From Actinomycetes bacterium (GTDB taxonomy: Bacteria > Actinomycetota > Actinomycetes > Streptosporangiales > Streptosporangiaceae), in the NCBI GenBank assembly GCA_021792405.1, contig JAJYUU010000009.1, forward strand, positions 1 through 51,302: a stretch of 51,302 nucleotides of DNA, in the 5' to 3' direction. The notes below the pieces were generated by a model. It made no database searches, had not been told where the DNA came from, and saw only the letters and a program-made list of their open reading frames with translations. Of this stretch, positions 24,414 to 33,424 are shown in pieces. The stretch's first letter is position 1. The number at the start of each line of letters is the position of its first letter. The position numbers were made by a program, and so were the translations under genes.

Positions 24414-26069
24414 ATGCCCGAGTTCTCCTACACCGACATGCTGCCGACTGGCGCCGACGACACCGAATACCGGCTGCTCACCTCCGACGGCATCAGCGTG
24501 GCCAGTGCGCTCGGCCGGGAGTTCCTGCAGCTTGAGCCGGAGGTCCTGAGCCAGCTCACGGCGGCGGCCATGCACGACATCGCGCACCTGCTCCGCCCGG
24601 CGCACCTGAGGCAGTTGCGTTCGATCCTGGACGACCCGGAGGCGAGCGGGAACGACAAGTTCGTAGCCGGCGACTTGCTCAAGAACGCCTGCATCGCGGC
24701 CGGCGGCATCCTGCCCATGTGCCAGGACACCGGCACTGCCATCGTCATGGGCAAGCGCGGCCAGCAGGTGCTCACCGACGGCCGGGACGAAGAGCACATC
24801 GCCCGCGGCGTCTACGACGCGTACACCAAGCTCAACCTCCGCTACTCCCAGCTCGCGCCGCTCAGCATGTACCAGGAGCGCAACACCGGCAGCAACCTCC
24901 CGGCCCAGATCGAGCTGCAAGCAACCAGCGGCGCCGAGTACAAGTTCCTGTTCATGGCGAAGGGCGGCGGCTCGGCCAACAAGTCGTATCTCTATCAAGA
25001 GACCAAGGCGGTGCTGAGCCCGGCCAGGATGAGCGCGTTCCTGGAAGAAAAGGTCCGGTCGCTCGGAACGGCCGCCTGCCCGCCCTATCACCTGGCCATC
25101 GTGGTCGGCGGTACCAGCGCCGAGTACGCGCTGAAGACCGCCAAGTACGCGTCGGCGAAGTACCTGGACGCGCTGCCGACTGCCGGATCGATGGACGCGC
25201 ACGGCTTCCGCGACCTCGAACTCGAGGAAGAGGTGCTCGCCATCACCCGGCGGGCCGGGATCGGCGCCCAGTTCGGCGGCAAGTACTTCTGTCACGACGT
25301 CCGGGTGATCCGGCTGCCGCGACACGGCGCCTCCTGTCCCGTCGCGATCGCGGTGTCCTGTTCCGCGGACCGGCAGGCCAAAGCCAAGATCAACGGGAAC
25401 GGGGTATTCCTCGAGCAACTCGAGACCGACCCCGCGCAGTATCTCCCCGACACCGGCGAGGCCGAACTGGACACCGACGTCGTCCGCATCGACCTGTCCA
25501 GGCCGATGAGCGAGATCCGGGCCGAGCTGTCGCGTTACCCGATCAAGACCAGGCTGGCCCTGACCGGCCCGATGGTGGTGGCCCGCGACATCGCGCACGC
25601 GAAGATCAGCGAACTGCTGGACGCGGGCGAGCCCATGCCCGCCTACCTCCGCGATCACGCCGTCTATTACGCCGGGCCGGCCAAGACTCCGGCCGGCTAC
25701 GCGTCCGGCTCGTTCGGCCCGACGACGGCCGGCCGGATGGACTCCTACGTCGAGAAGTTCCAGGCCGCCGGCGGCTCCCTGGTGATGCTGGCCAAGGGGA
25801 ACAGGTCGGCCGCGGTGACCAGGGCGTGCCAGCAGCACGGCGGCTTCTACCTCGGCTCGATCGGCGGCGCTGCCGCCAAGCTCGCCAGGGACTGCATCAC
25901 CAAGGTCGAGGTGCTTGAGTACCCCGAACTCGGCATGGAGGCGGTGTGGCGGATCGAGGTCCGCGACTTCCCGGCGTTCATCGTGGTCGACGATAAGGGC
26001 AATGACTTCTTCGCCGATGTGACCGCGCCGAAGCAGCCGCTGCTGACGATCGGCTCGGGACCTAGCTGA
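24414..26069 (+). CDS. fumA: class I (iron-sulfur) fumarate hydratase
   Basis: This cytosolic TCA-cycle enzyme interconverts fumarate and malate using an oxygen-sensitive [4Fe-4S] cluster. The 551 residues are full length for the single-chain enzyme. Three cysteines, Cys103 (PMCQDTGTA), Cys222 (TAACPPYHL) and Cys316 (AVSCSADRQ), have exactly the spacing (119 and 94) I recall for the cluster ligands of the Leishmania enzyme. The N-terminal alpha-like region carries [18 protein letters not shown]. The C-terminal beta-like region carries [41 protein letters not shown] and LAKGNRS. It lies 14 bp upstream of a class II fumarase and the pair is probably co-transcribed. Confidence 0.96.
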   Translation: MPEFSYTDMLPTGADDTEYRLLTSDGISVASALGREFLQLEPEVLSQLTAAAMHDIAHLLRPAHLRQLRSILDDPEASGNDKFVAGDLLKNACIAAGGILPMCQDTGTAIVMGKRGQQVLTDGRDEEHIARGVYDAYTKLNLRYSQLAPLSMYQERNTGSNLPAQIELQATSGAEYKFLFMAKGGGSANKSYLYQETKAVLSPARMSAFLEEKVRSLGTAACPPYHLAIVVGGTSAEYALKTAKYASAKYLDALPTAGSMDAHGFRDLELEEEVLAITRRAGIGAQFGGKYFCHDVRVIRLPRHGASCPVAIAVSCSADRQAKAKINGNGVFLEQLETDPAQYLPDTGEAELDTDVVRIDLSRPMSEIRAELSRYPIKTRLALTGPMVVARDIAHAKISELLDAGEPMPAYLRDHAVYYAGPAKTPAGYASGSFGPTTAGRMDSYVEKFQAAGGSLVMLAKGNRSAAVTRACQQHGGFYLGSIGGAAAKLARDCITKVEVLEYPELGMEAVWRIEVRDFPAFIVVDDKGNDFFADVTAPKQPLLTIGSGPS

Positions 26070-26083
26070 CTAGGGAGGCTGTC

Positions 26084-27487
26084 ATGGCCGGCGCACCGGA
26101 AGGCTTCCGCATCGAGCACGACTCGATGGGCGAAGTGGCGGTGCCAGCGGACGCGCTGTGGGGCGCGCAGACGCAGCGTGCCGTGCAGAACTTCGAGATC
26201 TCCGGCGAGCCGTTGCCGGGCGACCTGATTGGCGCGCTGGCCTCGATCAAGGGCGCCGCCGCCGTGGTCAACGGCGAGCTCGGCGTACTGCCTGCCGACC
26301 TGGCCGCGGCCATCCACGACGCGGCCGCGCAGGTGGCCCGCGGCGGGCATGACGACCAGTTCCCGGTCGACGTCTTCCAGACCGGCTCTGGAACGTCGTC
26401 GAACATGAACGCCAACGAGGTCATAGCGACGCTGGCGACTCGCAGCCTCGGGCGTCCGGTGCACCCGAACGATCACGTCAACGCATCCCAGTCGTCCAAC
26501 GACGTGTTCCCGTCGGCGATCCACCTGGCCACGGCGCGGTTGATCGCGACCTCGCTGCAGCCTGCGCTCAGTCATCTCGCCGACGTCCTGGAACGCAAGG
26601 CAGCCGAGTTCGCCGAGGTGGTCAAGAGCGGCCGGACGCACCTGATGGATGCGACGCCGGTGATGCTCGGCCAGGAGTTCGGCGGGTACGCCGCCGCCGT
26701 CCGGCACGGCCTGCGGCGTGCCCAGGACGTGCTGCCCGATGTGGGCGAGCTGCCGCTCGGCGGGACCGCGGTCGGCACCGGGCTCAACGCGCCCGTCGGC
26801 TTCGCGGCCGCAGTGATCGGCCGGCTCGCAGCAGACATGCAGCTTCCGCTGACGGAGGCCCCGAACCACTTCGAGGCCGCAGGCGGCAGGGACGGGCTGG
26901 TCGCGGCGAGCGGCGTCACGCGCACCATAGCGGTCAGCCTCTACAAGATCTGTAACGACCTGCGGCTGATGAACTCCGGACCGCGCACCGGCCTCGGCGA
27001 GATCCGGATCCCGGACTTGCAGCCTGGCTCGTCGATCATGCCGGGCAAGGTCAACCCGGTCATCTGCGAGGCCGTCTGCCAGGTCTGCACGCAGGTGATC
27101 GGCAACGATGCGGCGATCGCGTTCGGCGGCGCGGCGGGGAACTTCGAGCTGACCGTAATGATGCCGGTCATCGCCAGGAACCTGCTGTCCTCGCTGCGCC
27201 TGCTGGCGGCCGCTGCGCTGTCGCTGGCTGACAAGTGCGTGGCTGGCATTACCGCCAACGTCGAGCACCTGCGACACAACGCCGAATCGTCGCCGGCGAT
27301 CGTCACCGCGCTCAATCCGTTCATCGGCTACGAAGCGGCCGCGGCCGTCGCGCACCAGGCGCTGGCGACCGGCGCCACCATCCGCGAGGTCGTCATCGCC
27401 CGCGGTCACGTGGCCAGCGGCGAGATCAGCAGGCAGGACCTGGACAGCGCGCTCGACGTCGCCCGGATGACTCGACCTGCCCGGTAA
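26084..27487 (+). CDS. fumC: class II fumarate hydratase
   Basis: The product has 467 residues from an ATG preceded by AGGGAGG. It is the iron-independent, oxygen-stable homotetrameric fumarase of the aspartase/fumarase superfamily. It shows [30 protein letters not shown] at the N-terminus, the active-site segments [14 protein letters not shown] and [17 protein letters not shown], and the superfamily signature [12 protein letters not shown] with the catalytic Ser. The tandem class I and class II arrangement gives one operon two enzymes for the same reaction that differ in oxygen and iron dependence. Aspartase is a less likely reading because the fumarase-type start and signature are intact. 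Confidence 0.95.
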   Translation: MAGAPEGFRIEHDSMGEVAVPADALWGAQTQRAVQNFEISGEPLPGDLIGALASIKGAAAVVNGELGVLPADLAAAIHDAAAQVARGGHDDQFPVDVFQTGSGTSSNMNANEVIATLATRSLGRPVHPNDHVNASQSSNDVFPSAIHLATARLIATSLQPALSHLADVLERKAAEFAEVVKSGRTHLMDATPVMLGQEFGGYAAAVRHGLRRAQDVLPDVGELPLGGTAVGTGLNAPVGFAAAVIGRLAADMQLPLTEAPNHFEAAGGRDGLVAASGVTRTIAVSLYKICNDLRLMNSGPRTGLGEIRIPDLQPGSSIMPGKVNPVICEAVCQVCTQVIGNDAAIAFGGAAGNFELTVMMPVIARNLLSSLRLLAAAALSLADKCVAGITANVEHLRHNAESSPAIVTALNPFIGYEAAAAVAHQALATGATIREVVIARGHVASGEISRQDLDSALDVARMTRPAR

Positions 27488-27501
27488 CCAGCCTGACGCG
27501 G

Positions 27502-28158
27502 CTAGTACCAGCCGTAGTACTCCTCGTGGGACCAGGCGTTGCAGGGCGTGCCGTACGTCGACTGGATGTAGCCCAGGCCCCATTTAATCTGCGTGGTCGG
27601 ATCGGTCTGCCAGTTCGGCCCGGCGCTGGCCATCTTGGATCCCGGCAAGGCCTGCGGGATCCCGTACGCACCGCTGGCATTCTCCGCGTTGTACACCCAG
27701 CCGCTCTCCGCCTGCCACAGGTCGTCGAGACAGCCCCACTGGCTGGTGCTGAACCCGTACGACGACAGCAGTCCATAGGCGATGCCCTTGGCGCTCGACG
27801 GGTTCGGCGGCGGGCCGCTTTGAACCAGCGGCGCGCCGCTGGAGGCGCCGGTGCCCGCAGGCGAAGCCGCCGTGGGACTGCTGACCTTCGGAGTGCTGGT
27901 GACGGTGAACGCGTCGGTCGCGGCATTCTGCAGGATGACATGCTGCCGCTCCGCCTCGAGGACGAGCCCTGACTTGCCGGCCGATATCTGCGCCACGGCG
28001 GCGCCTAGCGGATCCGAGACGGACCCCGGCCGACCAGCGACCACGATCAGGGCGATGGCGGTTACCGTCACGGTTGCGGCTGCGGCGGTGACCATGAAGA
28101 CACCCACCCGCCGACGCCTCGGACGCCGAGCCTCGGGCCGTCTCCGATGCTGTGACAA
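27502..28158 (-). CDS. lytic transglycosylase-like cell-wall protein
   Basis: The product has 218 residues from a TTG at 28158 with GGAAGGA at good spacing. The N-terminus is Arg-rich, followed by a single membrane or signal helix (GVFMVTAAAATVTVTAIALIVVAG). A Ser/Pro-rich linker follows. The last 75 residues are a small transglycosylase/lysozyme-like domain (YGFSTSQWGCLDDLWQAESG, then WVYNAENASGAYGIPQALPGSKM), with Glu of the QAESGW motif as the likely catalytic acid and paired cysteines (Cys in WGCL and TPCNAW). Such proteins remodel peptidoglycan. The gene converges on fumC, 14 bp between stops. Confidence 0.85.
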   Translation of the reverse strand: MSQHRRRPEARRPRRRRVGVFMVTAAAATVTVTAIALIVVAGRPGSVSDPLGAAVAQISAGKSGLVLEAERQHVILQNAATDAFTVTSTPKVSSPTAASPAGTGASSGAPLVQSGPPPNPSSAKGIAYGLLSSYGFSTSQWGCLDDLWQAESGWVYNAENASGAYGIPQALPGSKMASAGPNWQTDPTTQIKWGLGYIQSTYGTPCNAWSHEEYYGWY

Positions 28159-28524
28159 GGCAGTCCTTCCGTCGGCCAGACGCGACTGGGCGGAGCGCCC
28201 AGCGCGCGGACCGCTGCGGTGACAGGGCAGCGAGTCGCATGACGGCCGGGCTCGACCGCCGGGCCCGGGACCGTCGCCGCAATACGTTGCCAGAACTGCG
28301 CTCGACTACAAAGCGTTTCCGCCGAAAAAGCTGCGAAGGAAACCCGTAATTGGTCTGACGCAGATCACAACTTGGCGATATGTAAGGTAACAATTACCTG
28401 CCGTAACCAGCGGCGCCGCTCGCCCGGCCGCCAGAGCTTCCCCGTATCCTGCCGAGCGGCTAGCTTGTGAGGCAAGGTCGGCCAGCCAGCGAGCCTGGCC
28501 GGGAATGCGGCAGGGACGGGTGAT
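28159..28524. promoter_or_regulatory. divergent region between transglycosylase and rhomboid genes
   Basis: This 366-bp stretch has no gene. It contains a 13-bp palindrome, GGTAACAATTACC at 28386-28398, with TGTAA just before it and CCGTAACC just after. The repeated GTAAC units recall sites of cell-wall regulators such as MtrA, but the spacing does not fit well. I looked for the conserved blocks of a ydaO (c-di-AMP) riboswitch, often upstream of such hydrolases, and did not find them. Confidence 0.3.
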
Positions 28525-29232
28525 ATGAGCACCTCCAAGCACCGGGCATGGACTCTCGGCGCCGGTGACGCGGAGTCCCTGGTGGCCGAAGCTCGCAAGG
28601 CCCTGTTCGTGATGGTGGCCTTCCTGGCCGTCTTGTGGCTCGTCCAAGTGGTCAACTGGGCCGATCACTACCATCTCAGCGACTTTTACGGCATCATCCC
28701 GCGCGACGTGCACACTCTGCCGTACCTGCTGACCGCCCCTTTCCTGCATGTGAGCTGGACTCACATCGAATCGAACTCCGGCCCGTTGTTCATCTTCGGG
28801 TTCCTGGCCGCTTACCGGGGCGTGACCCGCTTCTTCTGGCTGACCGCGCTGGCCATTGTCACCAGCGGGCTCGCCGCCTGGCTCTTCGGCGCCTCCGGCA
28901 CCATCGGGGTCGGGGCGAGCGGAGTGGTCTTCGGCTATCTCGGCTACGTGCTGGTGAAGGGCTTCTTCGACCGGCACGGCGTCGACATCATGATTGGCGC
29001 GGTGATGGCGCTGTGCTTCGCCTACCAGTTCACCGTCCTGCTGCCGAAAGCCGGCATTGGCTGGCAGGATCACATCGGCGGCCTGGTCGGCGGAATCGCT
29101 GGCGGCTGGCTCTTCCGCGACCGCGCCATGGCCGCAGCGCGCTCGAAGTTGCGGCCGGCCATCGCTGCCGCAGGCGGGGCCCCGGCGCCACGCGCCGACC
29201 TGCACAAGCAACTGGATGAGCTGGGCCTGTGA
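28525..29232 (+). CDS. rhomboid family intramembrane serine protease
   Basis: The product has 235 residues from an ATG preceded by AGGGACGGG. It has about six membrane helices. The catalytic serine is Ser132 in GVGASGVVFGYLGY (GxSG-type motif) and the partner is His183 in GWQDHIGGLVGGIAGGWLF. The His/Asn-containing helix HVSWTHIESNSGPLFIFG (His80, Asn84) supplies the oxyanion region. Substrates are unknown. Its TGA overlaps the GTG start of the following amidohydrolase by 4 bp, so the two are translationally coupled. Confidence 0.92.
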   Translation: MSTSKHRAWTLGAGDAESLVAEARKALFVMVAFLAVLWLVQVVNWADHYHLSDFYGIIPRDVHTLPYLLTAPFLHVSWTHIESNSGPLFIFGFLAAYRGVTRFFWLTALAIVTSGLAAWLFGASGTIGVGASGVVFGYLGYVLVKGFFDRHGVDIMIGAVMALCFAYQFTVLLPKAGIGWQDHIGGLVGGIAGGWLFRDRAMAAARSKLRPAIAAAGGAPAPRADLHKQLDELGL

Positions 29233-30101
29233 CTAGGATGGCAACCCCCGTTCCCATCATCGACGCGCATCACCACGTCTGGGATCCGGCCGTCCGGGCA
29301 CAGCCCTGGCTCGACTCCGCCGACGAGCGCGCGCCGTTGCGCCGGCCGTTCACGGTAGCCGACCTCACGCCGCTCACCGCTGCGGCCGGGGTGACGGCAA
29401 CCGTGGTGGTGCAGACCGTTACCGAGCCAACGGAAACTCCGGAGCTGCTGGCGCTCGCGCGCACCAGTCCGCTGGTGTCCGCGGTCGTCGGCTGGGCAGA
29501 CCTGACGCAGCCGGGCATCGGTGACACGCTCGCGGAACTGCGCGCCGGGCCCGGCGGGGAGTTCCTGGCCGGCCTGCGGCATCCGCTGCTCACCGAGCCC
29601 GATCCTGGCTGGCTCGCCCGCCCGGACGTCGGGCGCGGCCTGATGGCGCTAGCGGCCGCCGGGCTCACGTTCGACCTCGTGCTGCGGCCAAGTCAGCTTG
29701 CCGCCGCGGTGCGGGCGGCCGCCGCGCTACCGGAGCTGACCTTCGTGCTCGATCATCTCGGCAATGTCGACGTGACCGCGGGCACCGCGCCGGACCAGGC
29801 CTGGGCCGCCTCATTCGGCGCGCTGGCCGCGCTGCCGAACACCGTCTGCAAGCTGTCGGGAATCCTCGGCGAGGCGCCCGCCGGCCAGCTCCGGCCGTAT
29901 GTCGACCTGGCTCTCGCGGCCTTCGGGCCGCCGCGCCTGATGTTCGGGTCGGACTGGCCGGTGTGCACGCTGCGGGCCGGCTACCTGGACGTGGTGGCGA
30001 GAGCCGTCACGCTCATCGCCGACCTGAGTCCGGCCGAGCAAGCCGCCATCCTGGCTGGCACTGCCCGCGCCGTCTATCGGCCGCTGCGGCGAGCTCCCTG
30101 A
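29229..30101 (+). CDS. amidohydrolase-family lactonase-like enzyme
   Basis: The product has 290 residues. It is a TIM-barrel metal-dependent hydrolase of the amidohydrolase_2 type (related to L-fuconolactonase and 2-pyrone-4,6-dicarboxylate lactonase). It shows IIDAHHHVWDP at the start, the mid-barrel strand TFVLDHLGNVDV, VCKLSGILGE, and the late-barrel FGSDWPVCTLRAGY. The GTG at 29229 overlaps the rhomboid stop; an in-frame ATG at 29238 is possible. The substrate is not evident and no sugar-acid pathway genes lie nearby. It is cytoplasmic, with no signal. Confidence 0.88.
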   Translation: MTRMATPVPIIDAHHHVWDPAVRAQPWLDSADERAPLRRPFTVADLTPLTAAAGVTATVVVQTVTEPTETPELLALARTSPLVSAVVGWADLTQPGIGDTLAELRAGPGGEFLAGLRHPLLTEPDPGWLARPDVGRGLMALAAAGLTFDLVLRPSQLAAAVRAAAALPELTFVLDHLGNVDVTAGTAPDQAWAASFGALAALPNTVCKLSGILGEAPAGQLRPYVDLALAAFGPPRLMFGSDWPVCTLRAGYLDVVARAVTLIADLSPAEQAAILAGTARAVYRPLRRAP

Positions 30102-30136
30102 CCCCTGGTCCACCATGCCGTCGTCTCGGAAAACTA

Positions 30137-30165
30137 TTGTCAAGGGGGCGCGATCGGCGGAAAAT
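30137..30165 (+). promoter_or_regulatory. possible promoter of the DUF3311-symporter operon
   Basis: TTGTCA at 30137-30142, a 17-bp spacer and GAAAAT at 30160-30165. The -35 is good and the -10 weak. It lies about 80 bp before the DUF3311 start. Confidence 0.35.
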
Positions 30166-30243
30166 GCCGCATAGGGGGGGGCTGTGCCATGAGTCACAAC
30201 AAAAGCTGCCACGGCGAAAGTTGGACCGGCAAGGAGGCTCGAC

Positions 30244-30456
30244 ATGGATCAGCAACCCGCACCAGGTCGCCGGAACCGGCTCGTACTGCTGCTATTACTG
30301 CTACCGCTGGTCGCGACGCTCGTACCGGAGTTCTATAACTTCGACAAGCCATCGATCGGCGGCATGCCGTTCTTCTACTGGTGGCAGCTGCTCTGGATCG
30401 CCGGCGTCGCGGTGTGCGTCGGAATCGTCTACCTCGCGACGAGGAGCACACGATGA
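30244..30456 (+). CDS. DUF3311 small membrane protein
   Basis: The product has 70 residues from an ATG preceded by AAGGAGG. It has two hydrophobic helices (LVLLLLLLPLVATLVP; WWQLLWIAGVAVCVGIVYLA) with the family stretch PEFYNFDKPSIGGMPFFYWWQ between them. DUF3311 proteins are regularly encoded directly before sodium:solute symporters and are thought to be accessory subunits. Here the stop overlaps the symporter ATG (ATGA), which supports a paired product. Confidence 0.93.
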   Translation: MDQQPAPGRRNRLVLLLLLLPLVATLVPEFYNFDKPSIGGMPFFYWWQLLWIAGVAVCVGIVYLATRSTR

Positions 30457-32051
30457 TCCCGGCATTCAACGGCCTCGAGTTCGGCATCGTGCTCGGCATG
30501 TTCGTGGCCGTGGCGGTACTCGGCTTCGTGGCGAGTCGCTGGCGCCGCGGCACCTCGCTTGCCAGCGTCGAGGAGTGGGGCCTCGGCGGCCGCAGGTTCG
30601 GCACCGTGGTCTCCTGGTTCCTCATCGGCGGCGACCTGTACACCGCCTACACCTTCGTGGCCGTGCCCGCGCTGCTGTTCGGGATCGGAGCGGCCGGCTT
30701 CTTCGCCGTGCCGTACACGATCGCCGTATTCCCGCTGGTGATGTTCGCGGCCGCACGGATGTGGTCGGTCTGTCACGAGCACGGCTACGCGACCGCGGCC
30801 GACTTCGTCCGCGGACGGCACGGCTCCTCGATCCTGGCGCTGCTGGTGGCAATCACCGGCATCGTCGCGACCATGCCGTACATCGCGCTGCAGCTGACCG
30901 GGATCAGGGCCGTCATCGAGACCATGGGCATCGGCGGGGACTGGCCGCTGTGGATCGCGTTCGTCGTGCTCGCGGCCTACACCTTCACCTCGGGCCTGCG
31001 GGCCCCGGCAATGGTCGCGTTCGTCAAGGACATCCTCATTTACGTCATGGTCCTTGTCGCGGTCATCTACATTCCCTACAAGCTCGGTGGCTATAACGTC
31101 ATCTTCCACGGCGCGCAGTCCGCGCTTGCCGCCAAGGGCTACAGCACGCTGCTGAGCGGATCGCAGTACCTCGGCTACACCACGCTAGCGCTTGGCTCAG
31201 CGCTTGCGCTGTTCCTGTACCCGCACGCGGTCACCGGCGTGCTGGCCTCCCGCAGCAGGAACGTCGTGAAGAAGAACATGTCGCTGCTGCCGGCCTACTC
31301 GCTGATGCTGGGCTTCATCGCGCTGCTCGGCTACATGGCGCTGGCTGCGCACGTGAAGCCGGTGGGCGGCACGGCGGCGAAGCCGGACACCACCACGATC
31401 GTTCCGGTGCTGTTCAACGACGAGTTCCCGCACTGGTTCGCCGGGATCGCCTTCGGCGCGATCGTCATCGGCGCGCTGGTGCCCGCGGCAATCATGGCGA
31501 TCGCCGCGGCCAACACCTTCGCCCGTGACATCTACAAGCCCTACATCCGGCCGGCCGCCAGCGACCGGGAGGAAGGGCTCGTCAGCCAGATCGTGTCGGT
31601 GATACTCAAGCTGGGCGCGGTCGCCGTCATCGTCAGCCTGAAGCTGACGTTCGCGCTGGAGTTCCAGCTCATCGGCGGCGTCATCGTCATCCAGATCCTG
31701 CCGTCGGTGGTACTCGGCCTGTACACCCGGTGGTATCACCGCTGGGCGCTGGTGGCTGGCTGGATCGCCGGCATGGGACTGTCCGTCTACATGCTCTACG
31801 TCACGCCCAGCGCGACGACCGCCCACTTCGGCAATGCCTCGTTCGCGCTGTCCACCTGGGGACTCCACACCAAGATGACGATCTGGACCGGGATCGTCGG
31901 GGTGGTCGCCAACCTGGTGGTCGCCACCGCGCTTACTCCGCTGCTCGCCCGGCTGCCGCGGGGCAATGACGAGACCAAGCCCGGCGACTTCGGCGAGGCG
32001 GAGGCACCGCCGATCCCGTTCGGGCCGGGACCGGTGGTCGGCCAGACCTGA
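30453..32051 (+). CDS. sodium:solute symporter (SSS family)
   Basis: The product has 532 residues from the ATG at 30453, coupled to DUF3311. It is an integral membrane Na+-driven importer with about 13 helices. Family features are VEEWGLGGRRFGTVVSWFLIGGDLYTAYTF, ATAADFVRGRHGS, TFTSGLRAPAMVAFVKDILIY, LFLYPHAVTGVLASRS, and AAIMAIAAANTFARDIYKPYI. The family carries monocarboxylates, amino acids, sugars or vitamins. The DUF3311 partner is commonly seen with putative organic-acid or pantothenate-like carriers, but the substrate here is not determined. Confidence 0.92.
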   Translation: MIPAFNGLEFGIVLGMFVAVAVLGFVASRWRRGTSLASVEEWGLGGRRFGTVVSWFLIGGDLYTAYTFVAVPALLFGIGAAGFFAVPYTIAVFPLVMFAAARMWSVCHEHGYATAADFVRGRHGSSILALLVAITGIVATMPYIALQLTGIRAVIETMGIGGDWPLWIAFVVLAAYTFTSGLRAPAMVAFVKDILIYVMVLVAVIYIPYKLGGYNVIFHGAQSALAAKGYSTLLSGSQYLGYTTLALGSALALFLYPHAVTGVLASRSRNVVKKNMSLLPAYSLMLGFIALLGYMALAAHVKPVGGTAAKPDTTTIVPVLFNDEFPHWFAGIAFGAIVIGALVPAAIMAIAAANTFARDIYKPYIRPAASDREEGLVSQIVSVILKLGAVAVIVSLKLTFALEFQLIGGVIVIQILPSVVLGLYTRWYHRWALVAGWIAGMGLSVYMLYVTPSATTAHFGNASFALSTWGLHTKMTIWTGIVGVVANLVVATALTPLLARLPRGNDETKPGDFGEAEAPPIPFGPGPVVGQT

Positions 32052-32130
32052 CCGGCCGGCCACCAAAGCAGCCGCTAGCGTGCGATCGCTGCGGACGGCT
32101 AGGACGATGCTGACGACTACCCCGGCACCG

Positions 32131-32190
32131 TTCTAGCCGTCCCCGTTCTAGCCGTCCCCGGTCTAGCCGTCCCCGGTCTAGCCGTCCCCG
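32131..32190. repeat. four 15-bp tandem repeats over the RidA gene end
   Basis: KTCTAGCCGTCCCCG occurs four times without interruption (32131-32145, 32146-32160, 32161-32175, 32176-32190). Read on the minus strand each unit contains TAG in the RidA frame; the rightmost copy supplies the RidA stop and the next three supply back-up stops. Confidence 0.9.
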
Positions 32191-32633
32191 CTGGCCGGCT
32201 CGACCGCTGCCAGCAGGGACACCTCCACCGGAGCGCCTCCGGGCAGGGTGGCCACCCCGATCGCGGCCCTGGCCACCCGGCCGCGATCGCCGAGCGCCTC
32301 AGCCAGCGCCTGCGATGCCCCGTCGGCGACGGTCGAGTGCTCGGTGAACCCGTCCACGGCGGCTACGTACACGGTGAGGTGCAGCGCCGCGGTCACCCGG
32401 TCCAGCCCGCCGGCCGCCGCCGCCAGCGCGGACAGGGCGCGGCGGGTGGCGATGGCGGCCGCCAGCTGCGCCGCCCTGGCATCCAGGTCGGCGCCCACCC
32501 GGCCGGTGACTACCAGTTCGCCGTTCTCCCGCGGGGTCATGCCAGCAACGAAGGCGAACCCGCCATGCAGCCGCACCGGGACGTAGTCGCCCTGCGGTAC
32601 CGGGGGCGCCGGCAACAGGCCCGGATCGGCCAT
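32178..32633 (-). CDS. RidA/YjgF-family protein in the ABC operon
   Basis: The product has 151 residues. RidA proteins hydrolyse reactive enamine/imine intermediates to keto acids and ammonia. Seen are LHGGFAFVAGMTPRENGELV, TVYVAAVDGFTEHSTVADGA and the characteristic ARAAIGVATLPGGAPVEV, where Arg122 matches the carboxylate-binding arginine of active RidA. Its ATG overlaps the livF stop (TGATG), so it is translationally coupled to the importer. That position hints that the imported compound, or its breakdown products, yields imines. Confidence 0.85.
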   Translation of the reverse strand: MADPGLLPAPPVPQGDYVPVRLHGGFAFVAGMTPRENGELVVTGRVGADLDARAAQLAAAIATRRALSALAAAAGGLDRVTAALHLTVYVAAVDGFTEHSTVADGASQALAEALGDRGRVARAAIGVATLPGGAPVEVSLLAAVEPASGDG

Positions 32634-33421
32634 CAGTCCTCGCCTGCGAGCACCGACGACGACCCGCCGAGGAAGACCTCGCCGATGTCCGGGCGGCTCA
32701 GGATCGTGCTGGCCGGCTCGGAGACGTGGACCTGCCCCGACACCAGGATGTAGCCCCAGTCCGCAACCCGGAGTGCCTCGGTCGCCTTCTGCTCCACCAG
32801 CAGCACGCCGACCCCGGTGGCGCTCAGGGCCGGGATGTAGCGTTCGAACAGTTCGGTGGTCAGCGCGACGGCGAGCCCGGCGGTGGGCTCGTCAAGGATG
32901 AGCAGGCGCGGGCGCAGCATGAGCACCCGGCCGATGGCCACCATCTTGCGCTCGCCGCCTGACAGCCGGGACACGTGGCGCTTGCGCATCCGCCCGAGCG
33001 CCGGGAAGACCTCCATGACCTCGGCGATCCGCTGCCCGACCGCACGCTTCTTGAGCAGGTAACCGCCGATCTCGAGGTTCTCCAGCACCGTCATGGTCCC
33101 GAAGGCGTCCTCGTTCTGGGGGACATAGCCCACGCCGCTCCTGGCGATCTTCTCGGGCGGATGATTGGTGATGTCCCGGCCGCCGGCCGTCACTGACCCG
33201 CTGACGCACCGCAGGTGGCCGACAATCGACTTCACCAGGGTCGACTTGCCGGCCCCGTTCGGCCCGGCGATCACGGCCACCTGCCCCTGGCCGAGGCCGA
33301 GTGAGATGCCGCGGATGACCGGCGGGCCACCATACCCGGCCGTGAGATCGCGTACCTGCAGGCAGTCGGATGCGCGGGCTGGCGCGGCACTGGCCGCCGT
33401 GTGCTCCGAAGCGAACATCAT
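32633..33421 (-). CDS. livF: branched-chain-amino-acid-type ABC transporter ATPase LivF
   Basis: The product has 262 residues. It is one of the two cytoplasmic ATPases of a HAAT-family importer. Walker A is GPNGAGKSTLVKSI, the signature is LSGGERKMVAIGR, and Walker B is LLILDEPTAGL, followed by the switch region LLVEQKATEALRVADWGYIL. The N-terminus carries a 15-residue extension. It starts 3 bp after the livG stop and overlaps the RidA gene. Confidence 0.94.
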   Translation of the reverse strand: MMFASEHTAASAAPARASDCLQVRDLTAGYGGPPVIRGISLGLGQGQVAVIAGPNGAGKSTLVKSIVGHLRCVSGSVTAGGRDITNHPPEKIARSGVGYVPQNEDAFGTMTVLENLEIGGYLLKKRAVGQRIAEVMEVFPALGRMRKRHVSRLSGGERKMVAIGRVLMLRPRLLILDEPTAGLAVALTTELFERYIPALSATGVGVLLVEQKATEALRVADWGYILVSGQVHVSEPASTILSRPDIGEVFLGGSSSVLAGED

Positions 33422-33424
33422 CTT

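Noticed and set aside
24354-27583. Two long minus-strand frames opposite the fumarases
   Set aside because: The plus-strand frames encode full fumarases with all catalytic motifs; the antisense frames have no recognisable features.
28159-28400. Possible ydaO (c-di-AMP) riboswitch before the transglycosylase gene
   Set aside because: The context is right, but the conserved sequence blocks of that riboswitch are not present.
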